A stretch of 64,000 nt of DNA from Henricia sp. BOLD:AAB3569 (taxonomy: Eukaryota > Echinodermata > Asteroidea > Spinulosida > Echinasteridae). Numbering within the stretch: the stretch's first letter is position 1; every line of letters begins with the position of its first letter. A program made the translations under genes and the position numbers. Below, piece by piece: positions 1 to 13,200 of this stretch. The DNA lies in assembly GCA_037783545.1 (NCBI GenBank), contig JBBELK010000058.1, forward strand, positions 2,232,001 to 2,296,000. Reading direction: 5' to 3'. The notes below the pieces were generated by a model that saw only the letters and a list, made by a program, of their open reading frames with translations, did no database searches and had not been told where the DNA came from.

Positions 1-160
1 TAAAGCACACAAATTTTTGATTAAGCAAATGTTTCTGCTAAACAGCTTTACGAAATTGGCCTCTGGTCACAGGAATAGGTGATTTAAAAAAGGGAAAAAA
101 AATCCAAAACACAACATACCAATATCCTTAACTTATTGTGTGAAAAAGTCAATTTTCTGT
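1..160. repeat. Two truncated MITE ends side by side
   Basis: Bases 1-55 match the right end of the element at 62820-63044 (TGCTAAACAGCTTTACGAAATTGGCC). Bases 62-160 match the right half of the mariner-like element at 48499-48703 (GGAATAGGTGA, then ACCAATATCCTTAACTTATTGTG). Both are cut by the window edge or by an earlier deletion. Confidence 0.75.
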
Positions 161-923
161 CAAAAGTTTATGAAAGATGCATATTTGCCGAGTGGTTAGG
201 CTTGAACAACAATTTTAAATTAATGACTTAAAATGGGATGTTCTTTCTCTGGTTACACAAGCAAAGAGCTACATGTGTTTTGTATATATCACTTGTAAAT
301 GTTTTTGTTTTAATAAATGCCGTCGTATCATGAAATGTTGTTTAACTTGTAATTGCGTGGAATTGATTCAAAAGATGGTAGCTCACACATGTGAAAAAAA
401 CAGATTTGAATCACGTGCCAAAACATAACCAAAAGAGAAGGTGTTTTCCAAATACATTACTATTATACACCTAACGAAAATACAACGGTATCTTGTATTA
501 TATAAAATGAAGCTTTTGCAGGTACCGTACATTTCTGATACTGTGCGTGTGAATTTACGGTTAATTCAGAAACCGGTTTGCAAGTGTTCATAGATGCATG
601 TGCAATGTACACAAGTCCCCCAAAATACATGTAATAATTGAACCTTTATCTGGTCAATTTTTACTACAACCCCGTATAAATTTATTTCACTTTCATGAAG
701 TCGTTACAAATAACCATCAGAAAACTATTGTAGGTTTGGTTAACCGTCCCATCTCTAGTGTGCGCACACAACGCGCATGAATACAGTACCAAAAGCACAT
801 GCAGTTGTAAACGGAAAAGAACTGAAGTTTTCAACACCAAACAGACAAAAATCTCGTGGAAATCTTTCAAAACAAAGGTATAAGCTTCATTTTATATAAC
901 GATAATAAATTTGATGTCTTTTC

Positions 924-1003
924 GGGTGATATGAGAATATACCGCACTCCTCATGAAAATACTGAACGAGTCGAACTCGTGCGGTAATATTCTCATATCA
1001 CCC
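924..1003. repeat. 80 bp palindrome with GGGTGATATGAGAATAT ends
   Basis: The ends GGGTGATATGAGAATAT and ATATTCTCATATCACCC are exact inverted copies. The centre contains GAGTCGAACTCGTGCGG. Related GGGTGATATGA strings occur at about 58084-58130. Likely a small inverted-repeat transposon remnant. Confidence 0.7.
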
Positions 1004-1852
1004 TCAAGCCATCCAATATTATACAAGTACAGGCGCTACCATTTTGTCCAAGATCTGGGCAAACAATGACATTTTTGCGTACAACTTGTTTGTATCTAGA
1101 CCTATTGCGACAGGAATGCTCGAAGAAGCTGTACGCTAAAAATTCATTCTTGACAGGAAAACCAAGTGTAACTGCATCAAATGTTAAGTTTTGCTTACAT
1201 GAAAGTTTAATTATAATTCAATAAATGATATGTCCTTTATCACAGACTGTACACGGCTCAGCGGTAATTTTTAACCTATAATTGCTACTCTTGTCCTTAT
1301 TATACACATCATACAAACTCCTAAGCATCATAAATGGACACTTCTGCCTCAGACGAAAGCTCTATACAATACAAAAATCTATACATAAAACTTCACACTA
1401 AATTTTTAAAGTCCGAGCCAAAACAAAATAAACAAGTTCAATGCGACAGCTTTTTTAAAAATACATCTTCATGAACTTCGCATTTTGGAGTTGACCAACC
1501 TTTAAAAAAAAAAACCTTTTGCACATTAGAAAAAGAATGCATTTACAAAACATACTTTGAAAAATACACATGAAAATGGTGTGCATAGCAAGACAATAAT
1601 TCGCAATGAACCATTAATGATAAAAACAACGATAGACAGTATTAAAAACAGTTTCACTTAAAATTTTGAAGGATCATATTGAACAGAATGCAGGTATCAT
1701 CAGTTTCTTCAGAGTTGGAAATTTGTTTGTCAAATCACAGTGAAAGAGTTCCGACAGAAAGCCATTTTCCTTAATAAAAATCATGTGGAAAGGAAAGTAT
1801 AGGCTACAGTCAAACCTGCTATTAAGGCCACCTTGATAAAGAAGCCACCTGC

Positions 1853-2070
1853 TTATAGTGGCCACCCATCTTAAATGCCATGTGTGTAATTCACCACTTG
1901 CACGGAATCGCCATTTTGGCTAAACAGCGAGGCTTTCCTTGCCTGAACAATGACTCTGTGACGTTGACTTCTGTCCATTGTGACGTATGCCAGGAAAGCC
2001 TCGTTGCTACCGTGCAAGTGGTGAATGCAAATAAAACAACAGTCTCGAGCGAGGGTGGCCACTATAGACA
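1853..2070. repeat. Foldback element with nested inverted arms
   Basis: Outer arms: CTTATAGTGGCCACCC near 1854 against GGGTGGCCACTATAGAC near 2053. Inner arms: TTCACCACTTGCACGG and CCGTGCAAGTGGTGAA, with GCGAGGCTTTCCT paired by AGGAAAGCCTCG. The structure would fold into a long hairpin. Confidence 0.7.
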
Positions 2071-3547
2071 AGTTTCACTGTACAATACATCCTATATGTT
2101 AGAGTCTGTGTAGTATTTATTGCTTTCCGAGGACACAAAAATGTTAATGATTTGTATTTGTACAATTTGCAAAACGGAGAAAACTAACTTGACATATAAA
2201 TTTATTATACTGCAAAGTAAGTTAGGGACATGCAGAATTTTCATTAAAAACTTTAGAAAGCGCTGGCAAATCTCATAAAAGACGCATAAAATGTTGCAGA
2301 AAAGACAAAAATATGTTTGGCGAAACTGAAAGTTTTACATGCCTAATTTTGTACTGCTCATTCCGTTTGATAACCGAGACACGATTAAATGTTCACAAAA
2401 AAATTCTCACAAATAAAATTGATGTTACTACTAGCAGTACTTTCACATTTCTGAAATAGTACGAAGAACTATTACACAATTTTGCAGTTATTACAGACTT
2501 GAAGTTTTTCATAAATAGACATTTTGCATTAAAATGACAGGTTATATGTACATTTCATGTATATTACCGGTGAGCTGGTGAATAGTATTTTTGTAGAAAA
2601 TAGACGAAATATTTTACATCTAATACTGATGTGTTTAGCGGAAGCAAATCCTATGGCAGCTTTGAATGTTGCTAATTATAATATCATGACTGCGTAGATT
2701 TTCTTGAAACTCTTAATTAATCGCAAAAATTTCATGTTAGTTGATAGCAATTAATTTCAAATTACCCCAAAGGAAATAGAAAATATGACAGTTGAACATG
2801 GATCATTCTGGAGTTGATTTTTTTATATAATTACCGGGCTTCAGAGAACGATTACCCTCCGCATATAAACAGTATTTTGCCTCGTGAATTAACACAACCT
2901 TTACCTGTTGATATTACCCAAAACATGATAGGAACGATTCAATGAAATCTTCTAAATGCAAGCGTGACATTTTAAAACTTTTGCTCAAAATGTAATTTTA
3001 ATTTGTAAGGCCATGGACAATCATACTCCTGGAAACTCGGAGGCACACGGTAGGCGTAATTCCAACGACTTTTGCATCTTGTTGAATTCCAATTTCTCAA
3101 TTAAATTTCCCCCAAAAAGCAATCCTGTCCGTTTGTCATCTCTCTAAAATGCGGGAACAATGGTTTTTGACCACAGAACCGACAACAGGTATTTGTCATA
3201 ATTTGAGAAAAATTCTGTCTTGCATAAAGATATCCTTGCCTTACATTTTGTAAGGCAAGGAATACGAGTACCCTGTTTGCTAAAGTTACTAATGCGTAAT
3301 TGGTTCATAATATGTAAATACTGTAGGCACTTGACACTAATTCTAACAGTTTTTTTTTCCAATTGTTTTTGAAGTAACGACTTACACTCATCACATTCAA
3401 CAATTTGTTGTAACACCAAAGTAAAATCTATGGGTTTAGATTTCGGACAGTATAGCAGTGACTAGTTTAACAAATTTTGAAAGCAAAAATGGGATGTTGA
3501 CTGAAGTTTTCAATGACTGAAAATCGCTGTGTAATTATCACCATTTG

Positions 3548-3790
3548 GGTCTTTCCACGGTAAAGGGGGCATTTTGGCAACACAGACCATATTTTCGAGG
3601 AAATACCTTTGTCTGGTCTCAAAATAAAAGAAAAAAGGCTCAATTGTTCTTAAGAGATAACTTGGGCCCAAAAAGGGGTTACAAATAGTGTGACAACATG
3701 CCTGTCTAAAAACCCTGTATACAAATTTCTAATATACGCTCGTAACCGGGACAGACACTTGTGTTACATTTTAGCTTGTGTTACATTTTA
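3548..3790. repeat. Solo half of the GGGTCTTTCCAC foldback family
   Basis: Runs from GGGTCTTTCCACGGTAAAGG to CGCTCGTAACCGGGACAGAC, matching one arm of the complete foldback at 41829-42280. The second arm is absent here. Confidence 0.8.
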
Positions 3791-4099
3791 GAAATGTCAG
3801 CTTTGCCGCTGTCTTCCACTGTTAATCCGTAAACACATGCAGAAATGACTCTTAAGAGTCAGTATTTGTGGTGCTTGACCTGGTCTTAACATTTGGCCAA
3901 TCACATTTGCCTTTTTAAAAAAATTGTGGCGTCAACTGGTTAACAATCACATTTGCTGGGTACTTCATGCAATCGCCAAAATAATAGGAATCAATTCTTC
4001 CAAAAGTTGGAACCGTGATTCCAATTTCCGACTCTAGAGGGGATTCGCCCAAGCTCGGCCGAGTGCCAGTTGTAATGTCGCATTTTTGATGTCTTTCTA

Positions 4100-4244
4100 T
4101 CACGTAGGTGGTGGCTTCGGTCGTCCACTGCCTTGTGGCTTGATAGTTTTGGACAATTGCCACATCGCCTCTTCGTCCAGGAAATCAATGAAGTCGTTGA
4201 AGAAAGCCAGAACTTTTTCCGACTTCCTCAAATCAACGTAGTGG
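4100..4244 (-). CDS. RAPGEF1: RAPGEF1 terminal coding exon 19
   Basis: Encodes HYVDLRKSEKVLAFFNDFID, then EEAMWQLSKTIKP and a proline-rich end GRPKPPPT before the stop. It matches the C3G C-terminus (INFFNDFSDHLAEEALWELSLKIKPR). Vertebrate C3G instead ends with a basic RRKTDREEKT tail, so the last residues differ. I could not place a polyA signal with confidence. Confidence 0.95.
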
Positions 4245-7200
4245 CTGTGTGACACAAAATATTCAATTATAACTACACATTCTTGTACTTTTGACATTCT
4301 GTTAATCTTTGGTTCTCTTATGGAGCAATTTTACTGAAATAACACTGAATTTTTTTCTGAAATTTTACTGAAATAATTACATAGGGTTTTCTTAATTAAA
4401 AATAAATAAATTCGGAAAATTCTGACATTTCATCACAGGATCATTCTGGTCTTGTTTAATAGGGTTCTTGGGAAAAACCAGAGGGAGTATACCAACGTAC
4501 ATCATAGCTCAGCTGGTAGAGCATCTGCCCAGTATGTCAGAGGTCTCAGGAAAAACCTGAGGGAGTATACCACTGTGCCTCATAGCTTAGCTGGTAGAAC
4601 ATCTGTCTGATGTGTCGGAGGTCTTTGGTTTGAAACCTGAGGAGGCCCATATTATTTTTCTCTCATCCAGTATGTCAGAGGTCTCAGGAAAAACCTGAGG
4701 GAGTATACCACTCTGCCTCATAGCTCAGCTGGTAGAACATCTGCCTGATGTGTCAGAGGTCTTTGGTTTGAAACCCGAGGAAGCCCATATGACGTTTCTC
4801 TAATCCCATGTTTGGTTGTTCAATTCCATCTGACGGGACACAAATTTCATAAAACTCTGTGCTCTTATTCTACTTACTGTTGTTTGAACCTCCTCATGCT
4901 GTCAAGAATGTTGAAGAACTGCCAACATTTGGTGAAATTGATGTGGCTTGTGTCAGGCAACTTGTCTGGGTTGCCAATGTGGACAAAAGTGATGTCCTGT
5001 AGTATCAGTCCACTGTAAAAAATAAAAATATAAAAAAAGTGTAAGCATTAAATTCCTTAACCCTGCGCGTCCAATACAGATTTTACGCGCACGGTTGCGC
5101 AACCGGCGTCCATTTCAGACGTCGGTCGTTTTACATGGTTTTGCATTGGTTGCTAGTACAGAATCAGTTCTCAAAGGGTTTAAATACTGCCTGAGCAATG
5201 TCGGGAGATTACAAAGTCATTAAAGGCCACTGCTACTGTCTACTGGGTTATTGACTCGATAATAGACAGCACTCCAGGCAGCCATCAATACGTCATGTGT
5301 TTGTACACAATTCACTGGAAATTGACAGCAGGCCCGGTTTTATTTTCGCTGGCCTGGCCAGGGGAACTCCAAACCTTAAAGGTGACTAAAGCATGTTAAA
5401 AAGCAAGAATGGAGGTAGGATTAGATGGAAGGCGACAGAATATTACCACAAAACGTTTTCGTAATGTTAAAAAATGACGCCATCGGCGTCTATTTTAGAC
5501 GACGATGGCTCTTCGCAGGGTTAAAAGTTCTAATTCCATTACATGTACTTAGACATTTGCCATACTCTGCAAAAATTAGTCTGTTTGTTCATGAGGTGAA
5601 AAATTCAATTCAGTATTTTGTAGCACTCCAATTGACACTCATGTTTTCTTTTCTTCCTTTCTTGCAAAACAGACAATTTTTGCAGAATTGAGATAAAAAG
5701 CAATACAATTCCAAATGATTTATCAATATACATGTGAACATTTTATTGCGTTTGTTACTTTGCTCAATTGTGCACTCATGCAATATCAAGAAAAAAATGG
5801 GTTCTGGTATGTCAGAGGTATCAGGTTAAAATCCTGACGAGGACTGTAAGATTTGTTTTCCAATCATGTTTAGTTATTTCATTTTTGTGGTGATTATGCA
5901 CACTAATTCATTGTGTTATTTACTTTGCTCAGTCGAACACCCATGCAACGCCGAAAGAAAAATGATACCACTGTGCCTCATAGTTCAACTGGTAGAGCAT
6001 CTGCCCAGTGAGTCAGAGGTCTTGGGTTCAAATCCTTATGAGGACCATATAATTTTTCTCTCATCCCATGTTTAGTTAGAGCATTTTATGACAAGTAACA
6101 TGAAAGCTGACAAACTTGGGATGAGAGAAAAAAAAGGGCCTTATCGGGATTCGAACCCAAGACCTTTGACCCACCGGGCAGTAATTACTTACAGGTAAGG
6201 TATGCAGGGTGGTTCGGCCTCCGCTAATGCAGCTCTGTATGTCCTAAACGATGATGAACTGTCAATTAGTTGGCAGTATTCCTTCAAACCCTGTGGAGAA
6301 AAAAATAGGAGTTTTGGCACAATTTCTTCAAAACATCAACCTAAAAAACTTCAAAAAATCAACATAACAACTGACATGGTGTAGCTTCCATTTTTAGAAA
6401 ATGTTGCAGTTCCGTGCAATGTGCAAAAAAACATGTTTAAATCACCGTGGCCAACCGGCTTATGTCACGGACTTGCAATCTGCAGGCGGTTCCTGATAGG
6501 TGTAAAGCGCATTGAGATGTCAGCAGTCATGGAATATACTACATAAGAAATAGCCATTAACATTTAAAATTCATATGTTTGTGACCCAATTGTCAGAGCT
6601 ACCAACTTTCCCGGATTTTGGGGAAGACATCGGGAAAATAGATCAATCTCTCGACTTTAGACACATCCAACAATCTTAGAGGTTGTTAATTGTTAATTAT
6701 ATGTGTCAGGAGTCGCGAAATCAATCATTTTCCAGGAAATCGGTTACAAATTCCAGTTTATTTATTTATTTATTCACCACATAAGACCGCCAATTACAGG
6801 AATGGGATCAATTAACATAGAATAACTATCAACTTCTTAGTTGAGTTAGACACGGCCAGAGACACCGGGGAATCCCTCCCCTTGCTCTTCACGAAAGAAT
6901 GCTCTGGGATCTTTAAAGTGCGTTACCTAACACACTGGACCAACGGCTTTACATCTCTTCCGAAGGACGGAACAAGTGTGATTAAGTGCCTTGCTCAAGA
7001 GCACAAGTGCCACAACCCGTCACGGCCTGGAATCGAACCCACATTCTAGTACTGGCTCAGGAATTTGAGTTCGATGCACTAGACCGTTCGGCCATAACAC
7101 CCCATCATCATTATTACCTCAACTGTTTGTTTTTGCCATTCTAACCGCCTGATGGGAGCCGAGTCCAGTGCTGACAGGATTGCAAGGTACGAGTTGAAAT

Positions 7201-10200
7201 TATTCATCTTCCTCAAATGCTGTATAAAGCAGGAAATAAATACAATGTCAGTTTTAACACATTAAAAAGGAAACATTTTAGAAAAAAATATTCGGGAAAT
7301 TTGGCTGGTAGCCAGCAAAAACCGGTGTAAATTGCAAGATTTCATTACATTTCATACACTGCGCTATACGAGTTTGCTGCATATTGGCAGTATTTTTTCT
7401 TTCTTTCTGAAACCTCAACTGTTGGGGGTGCACCGTTTATGTAGGTGCACCTTAAACACGAGGTTTTACGGCAAGTTGGCATCCAAACTAATCAAAATAA
7501 AGGTGAAATGTTCTTCAAACACTGTACTTCGGTAAGGACTGTCCGCATTGGACTTTTTTGGGAAAACTTACCGAGACGATGGGTACTTTTCCCATTTTAA
7601 GTCCAATGCGGACAACCTGTGACGTTTTTCTCTTAGTAACTTTTTCTGAGTCCAGCGGTTACTTCTCCTGGCCAACTGCTCCCCAGGAAAATTGACCAAG
7701 GAACTTTTCCCGAAAATGATAAGTCCAATGCGGACACATCGAGTCGGTAAAAGCTAAAAGACACGGCGCACACTCTCCCACGGTCTCGGTAAAATTTTCC
7801 CGTGTCAAAAGAGTCCAAATGCGGACAGCAGTAAAATTTAGCCATTTTTCATTTTACTATCATCTCGGTAAAACCTCCCAAAAAACAAGTCCAATGCGGA
7901 CACGGCTGTAGTCTTTTGTTGGTATATACGGTCTGTATGTTATGTGGAAATTTTTTTTTATGTTTCCTTTCTTGTTTGGTACAGGTAGGATTGTTTGCAA
8001 GTTTTTGTGTGACACATGATTTAGAAATGAAACAAAAATATATTCTCACCTTCATGACCCTAATGAACTTAGTAACAAGCTTCTCTCTATCCTGCGCTCT
8101 GTTCTCCTGAAGAATTAGTGAGCGTGCCCTGCAAATAAAATCATTTAGTTCAAGTATTTATGACTCGGAGACCATCAACATTTTCAGTCTTACATAGAAG
8201 AGTATTTTTCAAGACCGCCTCCCTCCCCCCCGAAATCAGTACTATGAAATGGGTCTTTCTATAAATTAGGGGTCCAAAAGTGTGACATTTAGTGTCCCCC
8301 GTTACACCATGATATGTATTATTTTTCGTACAAAAATCATTAAAATGGCTTTTAAACCATTTTTTATGAAATGTACTCACTCTTTGAGATGGAACGTATT
8401 TAAAGAATGTGTCCTGAATTTACAAAAACGAGATGTTGAAATGTAACGGGGGACACCAACATTGGACCACTAATTTATAGAAAGACCCAAATGTCAACAT
8501 TTTACAGTGCATGTCCTACACGGCCCTTGACTATGCACCCCCCCTCCTTTTGTGTACTGACGTATCCACCTGATCAGACTAATTTGTGTTGCTATGTGGT
8601 GCACGTCAAAGGTGTGAAGTACATAATCAAATAATCAATACTGTTTTCACCGTTGGGGAGAATGGCATAAAGCAACCAGACTGTAGGTTACTAGGTATTG
8701 GCGTGCACCACGTAGCAACAACAGCGTAGTATGTGACTTTTTAAACTGCACACCATTTGAATTCGGGGCACCAGCCATAGTAGAAAGTTACACACAAAAC
8801 GGGAAATAGACCTTTATCACGGTGCGACCATCTTCGCTTTCCCCTATTAAAATGAACATAACCAAAACGAGGCTTGCAGGGGAAAATAGTTTGGCCCCGT
8901 GTTGAAGTTGTTCATTGTGTGCATTACAATGGCACATGTGTGTTGCGATAAAGAAAACACGCAGCGCAGACAGTGATTCTCTCAAAACAACAATTGGAGA
9001 TTACATGCTCTATCGCGCGGTCACGCAGACGCACTGATTATGCCTGATACGTACTATGGGGAACAAGACGAGGATGGACGCACCGTGATGAAGGTCAATT
9101 GGAACACATATCTTACCAGTAAGACATCTTATTGAAGTGTTCAGTAAAAATTGTCAAGTTGGGACTGAGGGCCTCCGACTGCTCCTTAGCCCACAGAAGC
9201 ACTTCAGGAATCTCAATATTCTGAAATAACTCTGAATCTAAGATGGTCATCTGTTCAGCGAGTTCCAGACTCCTGAAATCGAGCAGGGTGGCTTTTCTGG
9301 AGAGGTTAAACAACATCATTCAATTAGAACTCTTTGAACATTTTAAGACATTGTGTCAACAAAAAGACGCGGGTATTACTTCTATATAGCTATAAGACAA
9401 GTTATCTTAGGTTGGGCATCATTGTCCTCATTTCATTACAACTGGTCCTGGTTATTCGAACACTGCATAAGATGACTGAAACTTAAGTAAATTGCCAAAG
9501 CGGAAATAATTCAACACTGATAATTCTGCCATAAACCCTGAAAAACAAGTCTCAACATTTTTAAAATTTGCCAGTTTCAAACAGTCTATCAACATTTAAA
9601 AGTCATGCCAACTTTATTTTTTCGTGTGCAACATTTGCGAAAATATGCGTCAACATTAAATTATCAGTGTCAAATTATTTTCGCTTTGGCGTGCCATAGT
9701 ATGGACACAGTAATGGCGGATAGCAACCGGTTGTCAAGAAAGTGAAACCCAAGAATTGCTTGTGCTATAATTGGCTTTGCAAGTTGATGCAAGCAGTTTC
9801 GCAAGCTGAGGGGAAGTCCAAAGTTGTCAACATTTTTACAGTTATACAAAGCGTAAGAAGGGGGAGAGGGGGGTCGAAGGCTGCGTAGGACTTTACATGC
9901 ACCGTAAAATGTTGACATTTCACGGTAGAGACAAAAACATTTGATAAGTAGTATTTCGGGGGAAGGGGGGGGGGGGGGGGGGGGGAGGAGTCTTGAAAAA
10001 TACTACGCTCTGTAGAACCGTGAAAATGTTGACCACTTTAGACGGCCCCCAACACAGTTGGGCAATACACTAATACACAATTGTTTTTGCCTTCTATATA
10101 AATTATAATAATAGCGTAACTATTTTTATCATTATTCAGCTTTTTAAACCAAAACATTCTCTGGAGTGCAGACTTACATGACAGAGACACCGAGTCCAGA

Positions 10201-13200
10201 AAGCGGCAGTTTGTGGCTCCGTTGAAGAGCCAGTTTATTGTCTTCAATCTTGGCCAGAACTTTGTCTCGTAAGATCTTGGCTAACATCAGTTCACCGTCG
10301 CAAAGGAGTTGAAAGACGAGCTCCATTAGCTTCTTCAGAATGTCATCTTCCACTTGGCCTCTGCAAATTATGTCACAATACTGATCAGGGCCAGGGTTGT
10401 AATGACTCGGACTCGAGACACGGACTCGAGTCGAGTCCCGATTTTTACTGACTTGATTTGACTTGAGACTCGAATCTCAAATAACTTGACTCGTACATTT
10501 TTTGACTCGGGTCTGCCAAAAATAAAATTTAACTTTTATGCATTTTTTGTCATTTTGAGGACCGAACTGTATTTCAGCTTTCTTTTTATGGAGCATTCTT
10601 GGCCATAGCAACAAAAATACTCACGAATTTCAGCGTTTGGGACTCGAAGGCAGTTTGACTTGACTTGACTTGGGACTCGAAGGCAGTTTGACTTGACTTG
10701 GGACTCGAAGGCAGTTTGACTTGACTTGAGACTCGAAGGCAGTTTGACTTGACTTGACTTTCGAAGGCAGTTTGACTTGACTTGACTTGGGACTCGAAGG
10801 CAGTTTGACTCGACTTGACTTGACTTGAGACTCGAAGGCAGTTTGACTTGACTTGACTTGACTTGGGACTCAAAGGCAGTTTGACTTGACTTGACTTGGG
10901 ACTCGAAGGCAGTTTGACTTGACTTGACTTGACTTGAGACTCGAAGGCAGTTTGACTTGACTTGACTTGACTTGGGACTCAAAGGCAGTTTGACTTGACT
11001 TGACTTGGGACTCGAAGGCAGTTTGACTTGACTTGACTTGACTTGAGACTCGAAGGCAGTTTGACTTGACTTGACTTTGGACTCGAGCAGAGGGAGACTC
11101 GTTAACAAAATTGATACTGATCATCATTGGCTGAAACAATTGTACAAACTATGCCTAAATCGTAAATGTTGACATCCATGCCATGGTGACAAGGCACCAT
11201 ACCAAATACTATATTCTTTAAGATAAACTGAAACTCACATCAAATCCCCTGCAACCCGTAGCAATAGAAGGAAAGCATTGCGATTGGCCCTCTTAGATTT
11301 CATATCCGTCTTGTGACGGAACTTCTTGTACCGCCTCAGTAGTTTATCAAGAAGCTCATAAGAGTCTATGAACATTCGGTATGTTGTTAGAAATGCCTCG
11401 TAATATACGAGATCTGAAAGAAAAGACATGAATTAAAATGGTGAATGGGACCTGCCGAAAAACAAGTTCAATGCGGACACAGCTTTACACTCGGGTGAAA
11501 ATTGTTTTCATTTGTTACCCAGTGGAGTGACAAATCCCTTAGACAAGATTCCATTGTGTACATCCCCTGAAACAGGGCTGAACTGTCTGCGGGCCAGGAG
11601 AATCAAGCCCTCTTTCAGGGGCCCAACATAATGGAATCTTGTTGAAGGGATTTTACACTCCTCTGGGTAACTACAAAAATAAATTTTAACCTGATGAGTT
11701 TAAGGGAAAAGTGGTACGTTCACTGCAATTTAAGGGGTAAAGATGTTCATTGTGTGAATGCCATTTATGATAATTGCACATTTATACAGCAGGGATGCCA
11801 GTGGCTCTTACCTTCAAGGCCGGAAAAAAATATACTATCATAACTGCATGTATGTGTGCAGTATGTCAGTATGTATGTGATCCAACCACTCGTGTATGGA
11901 TACAGCGCCCTCTATGTACTTCTGATCGATAGTCTGGTTTCGCGATACTTTAGCCGCGAATGATTATGGCCGGGATACAGACATACTGCATGTGTGCAAA
12001 TCATTGGGAAAACGTGCTACATGCGTGTACATACATGTACATAGGCTGTACATACATGGCATACATGGCATATTCGGACATCGTTGATCAGTAAGTGAGA
12101 CAATTTTCCACGTTTTTTTGGACTTGAAGAGTTGAAAATATATTCTCCATATATTTCCGGCCGTTTGCTTTTCCGGCCTCGAAAAAAGGCTTTGCCGGAT
12201 TTATTTTTCCAAAATAAGAAAAAGCCGGAATTCCGGTTATAGCCGGAAGACTGGCATCCCTGATACAGGTTAGTTATAGACACTTTCAAGCCAAACCATA
12301 CCTTTTCTATCCGCATCAGCTGCATAAACGATGAGCGCATCCACAGGACCTCCTTTGATTTGAGTGTTGGCATCCTGAATTGACAAGGGATAAAATATGA
12401 TTATGATTATTACATTTCTATATTGTACATTCCATATGAGCATGTTCACATGCGGTGTGTATTATTAGATACATAGGTGGGTGGCGCCATTGGCAGCCGA
12501 CAGCCAGAGACACCGGAGAATCCCCTTTTACTCTTCACGAAACAGTGCCTCTGGGATCTTTTAAGTGCGTTACTCAACACATTGGACCAACGGCTTTACA
12601 TCCCTTTCAAGGATAGAGAAATTGTGGTTAGATGCCTTGCTTAAGGGCACATATACCATGGCCGGGTATCGAAACCACAACTCCAAGTTTTCACTCGAGT
12701 ATTGTGAGTCAACGACCCAAATTACACGCCACAGACTTTTGTTGCAAAATTATAATGGAGAAAAAAAGACTGCATTTCTTCAGATGAGTTTGTTGATGTC
12801 TTTCTTTGGATTTATAATGGTTTTATTCGCAGAATCGCTCAAAAACAGATCATCTACAGGGCCTTTAAGAAATTGATTTCTGGGGCCAATTTCATAAAAC
12901 AAAAGCCATTTAGCAGAAAACTGCTTTGCTAAAATGGGTTAGCAGTAAAAATTGTATGTCAAATTGTGTTCTTAGCAAGAGTTGCAGCACACCAGTCAAT
13001 CGTATTACACATCACATACAAATTGACTGCTAAATTTTGTATAAAGTATTTTTTTCCTGCTAAACAGCTTTATGAAATTAAGTCTTACCCCTGAGTCCAC
13101 AATAAGCTGGTTGTACGCGTTGAGTTGACCTAATGTTCCGAGATCCTCTTCACTGTTATCATCAGCCTTCTCTTTTGCATCAATGGACGCCTTGCGACTG

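Larger units (their letters stand above)
1..4099. other. 3' flank of RAPGEF1: no gene seen, repeat fragments
   Basis: No convincing coding sequence in either strand; all reading frames are short and lack recognisable motifs. The stretch is AT-rich. It holds two truncated MITE ends (1-160), a short palindrome (924-1003), a foldback element (1853-2070) and half of a large foldback element (3548-3790). The RAPGEF1 3' UTR presumably begins at 4099 and runs downward, but its end is unresolved. Confidence 0.6.

Noticed and set aside
4501-4790. Cluster of tRNA genes
   Set aside because: A and B boxes are present, but arms do not pair properly and the units are degenerate and share a non-tRNA tail; they are SINEs.
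10536-11139. Long open frames (up to 190 codons) rich in SSQVK and LPSS repeats
   Set aside because: They are translations of the ACTTG minisatellite inside an intron, open in several frames only because the repeat lacks stops.
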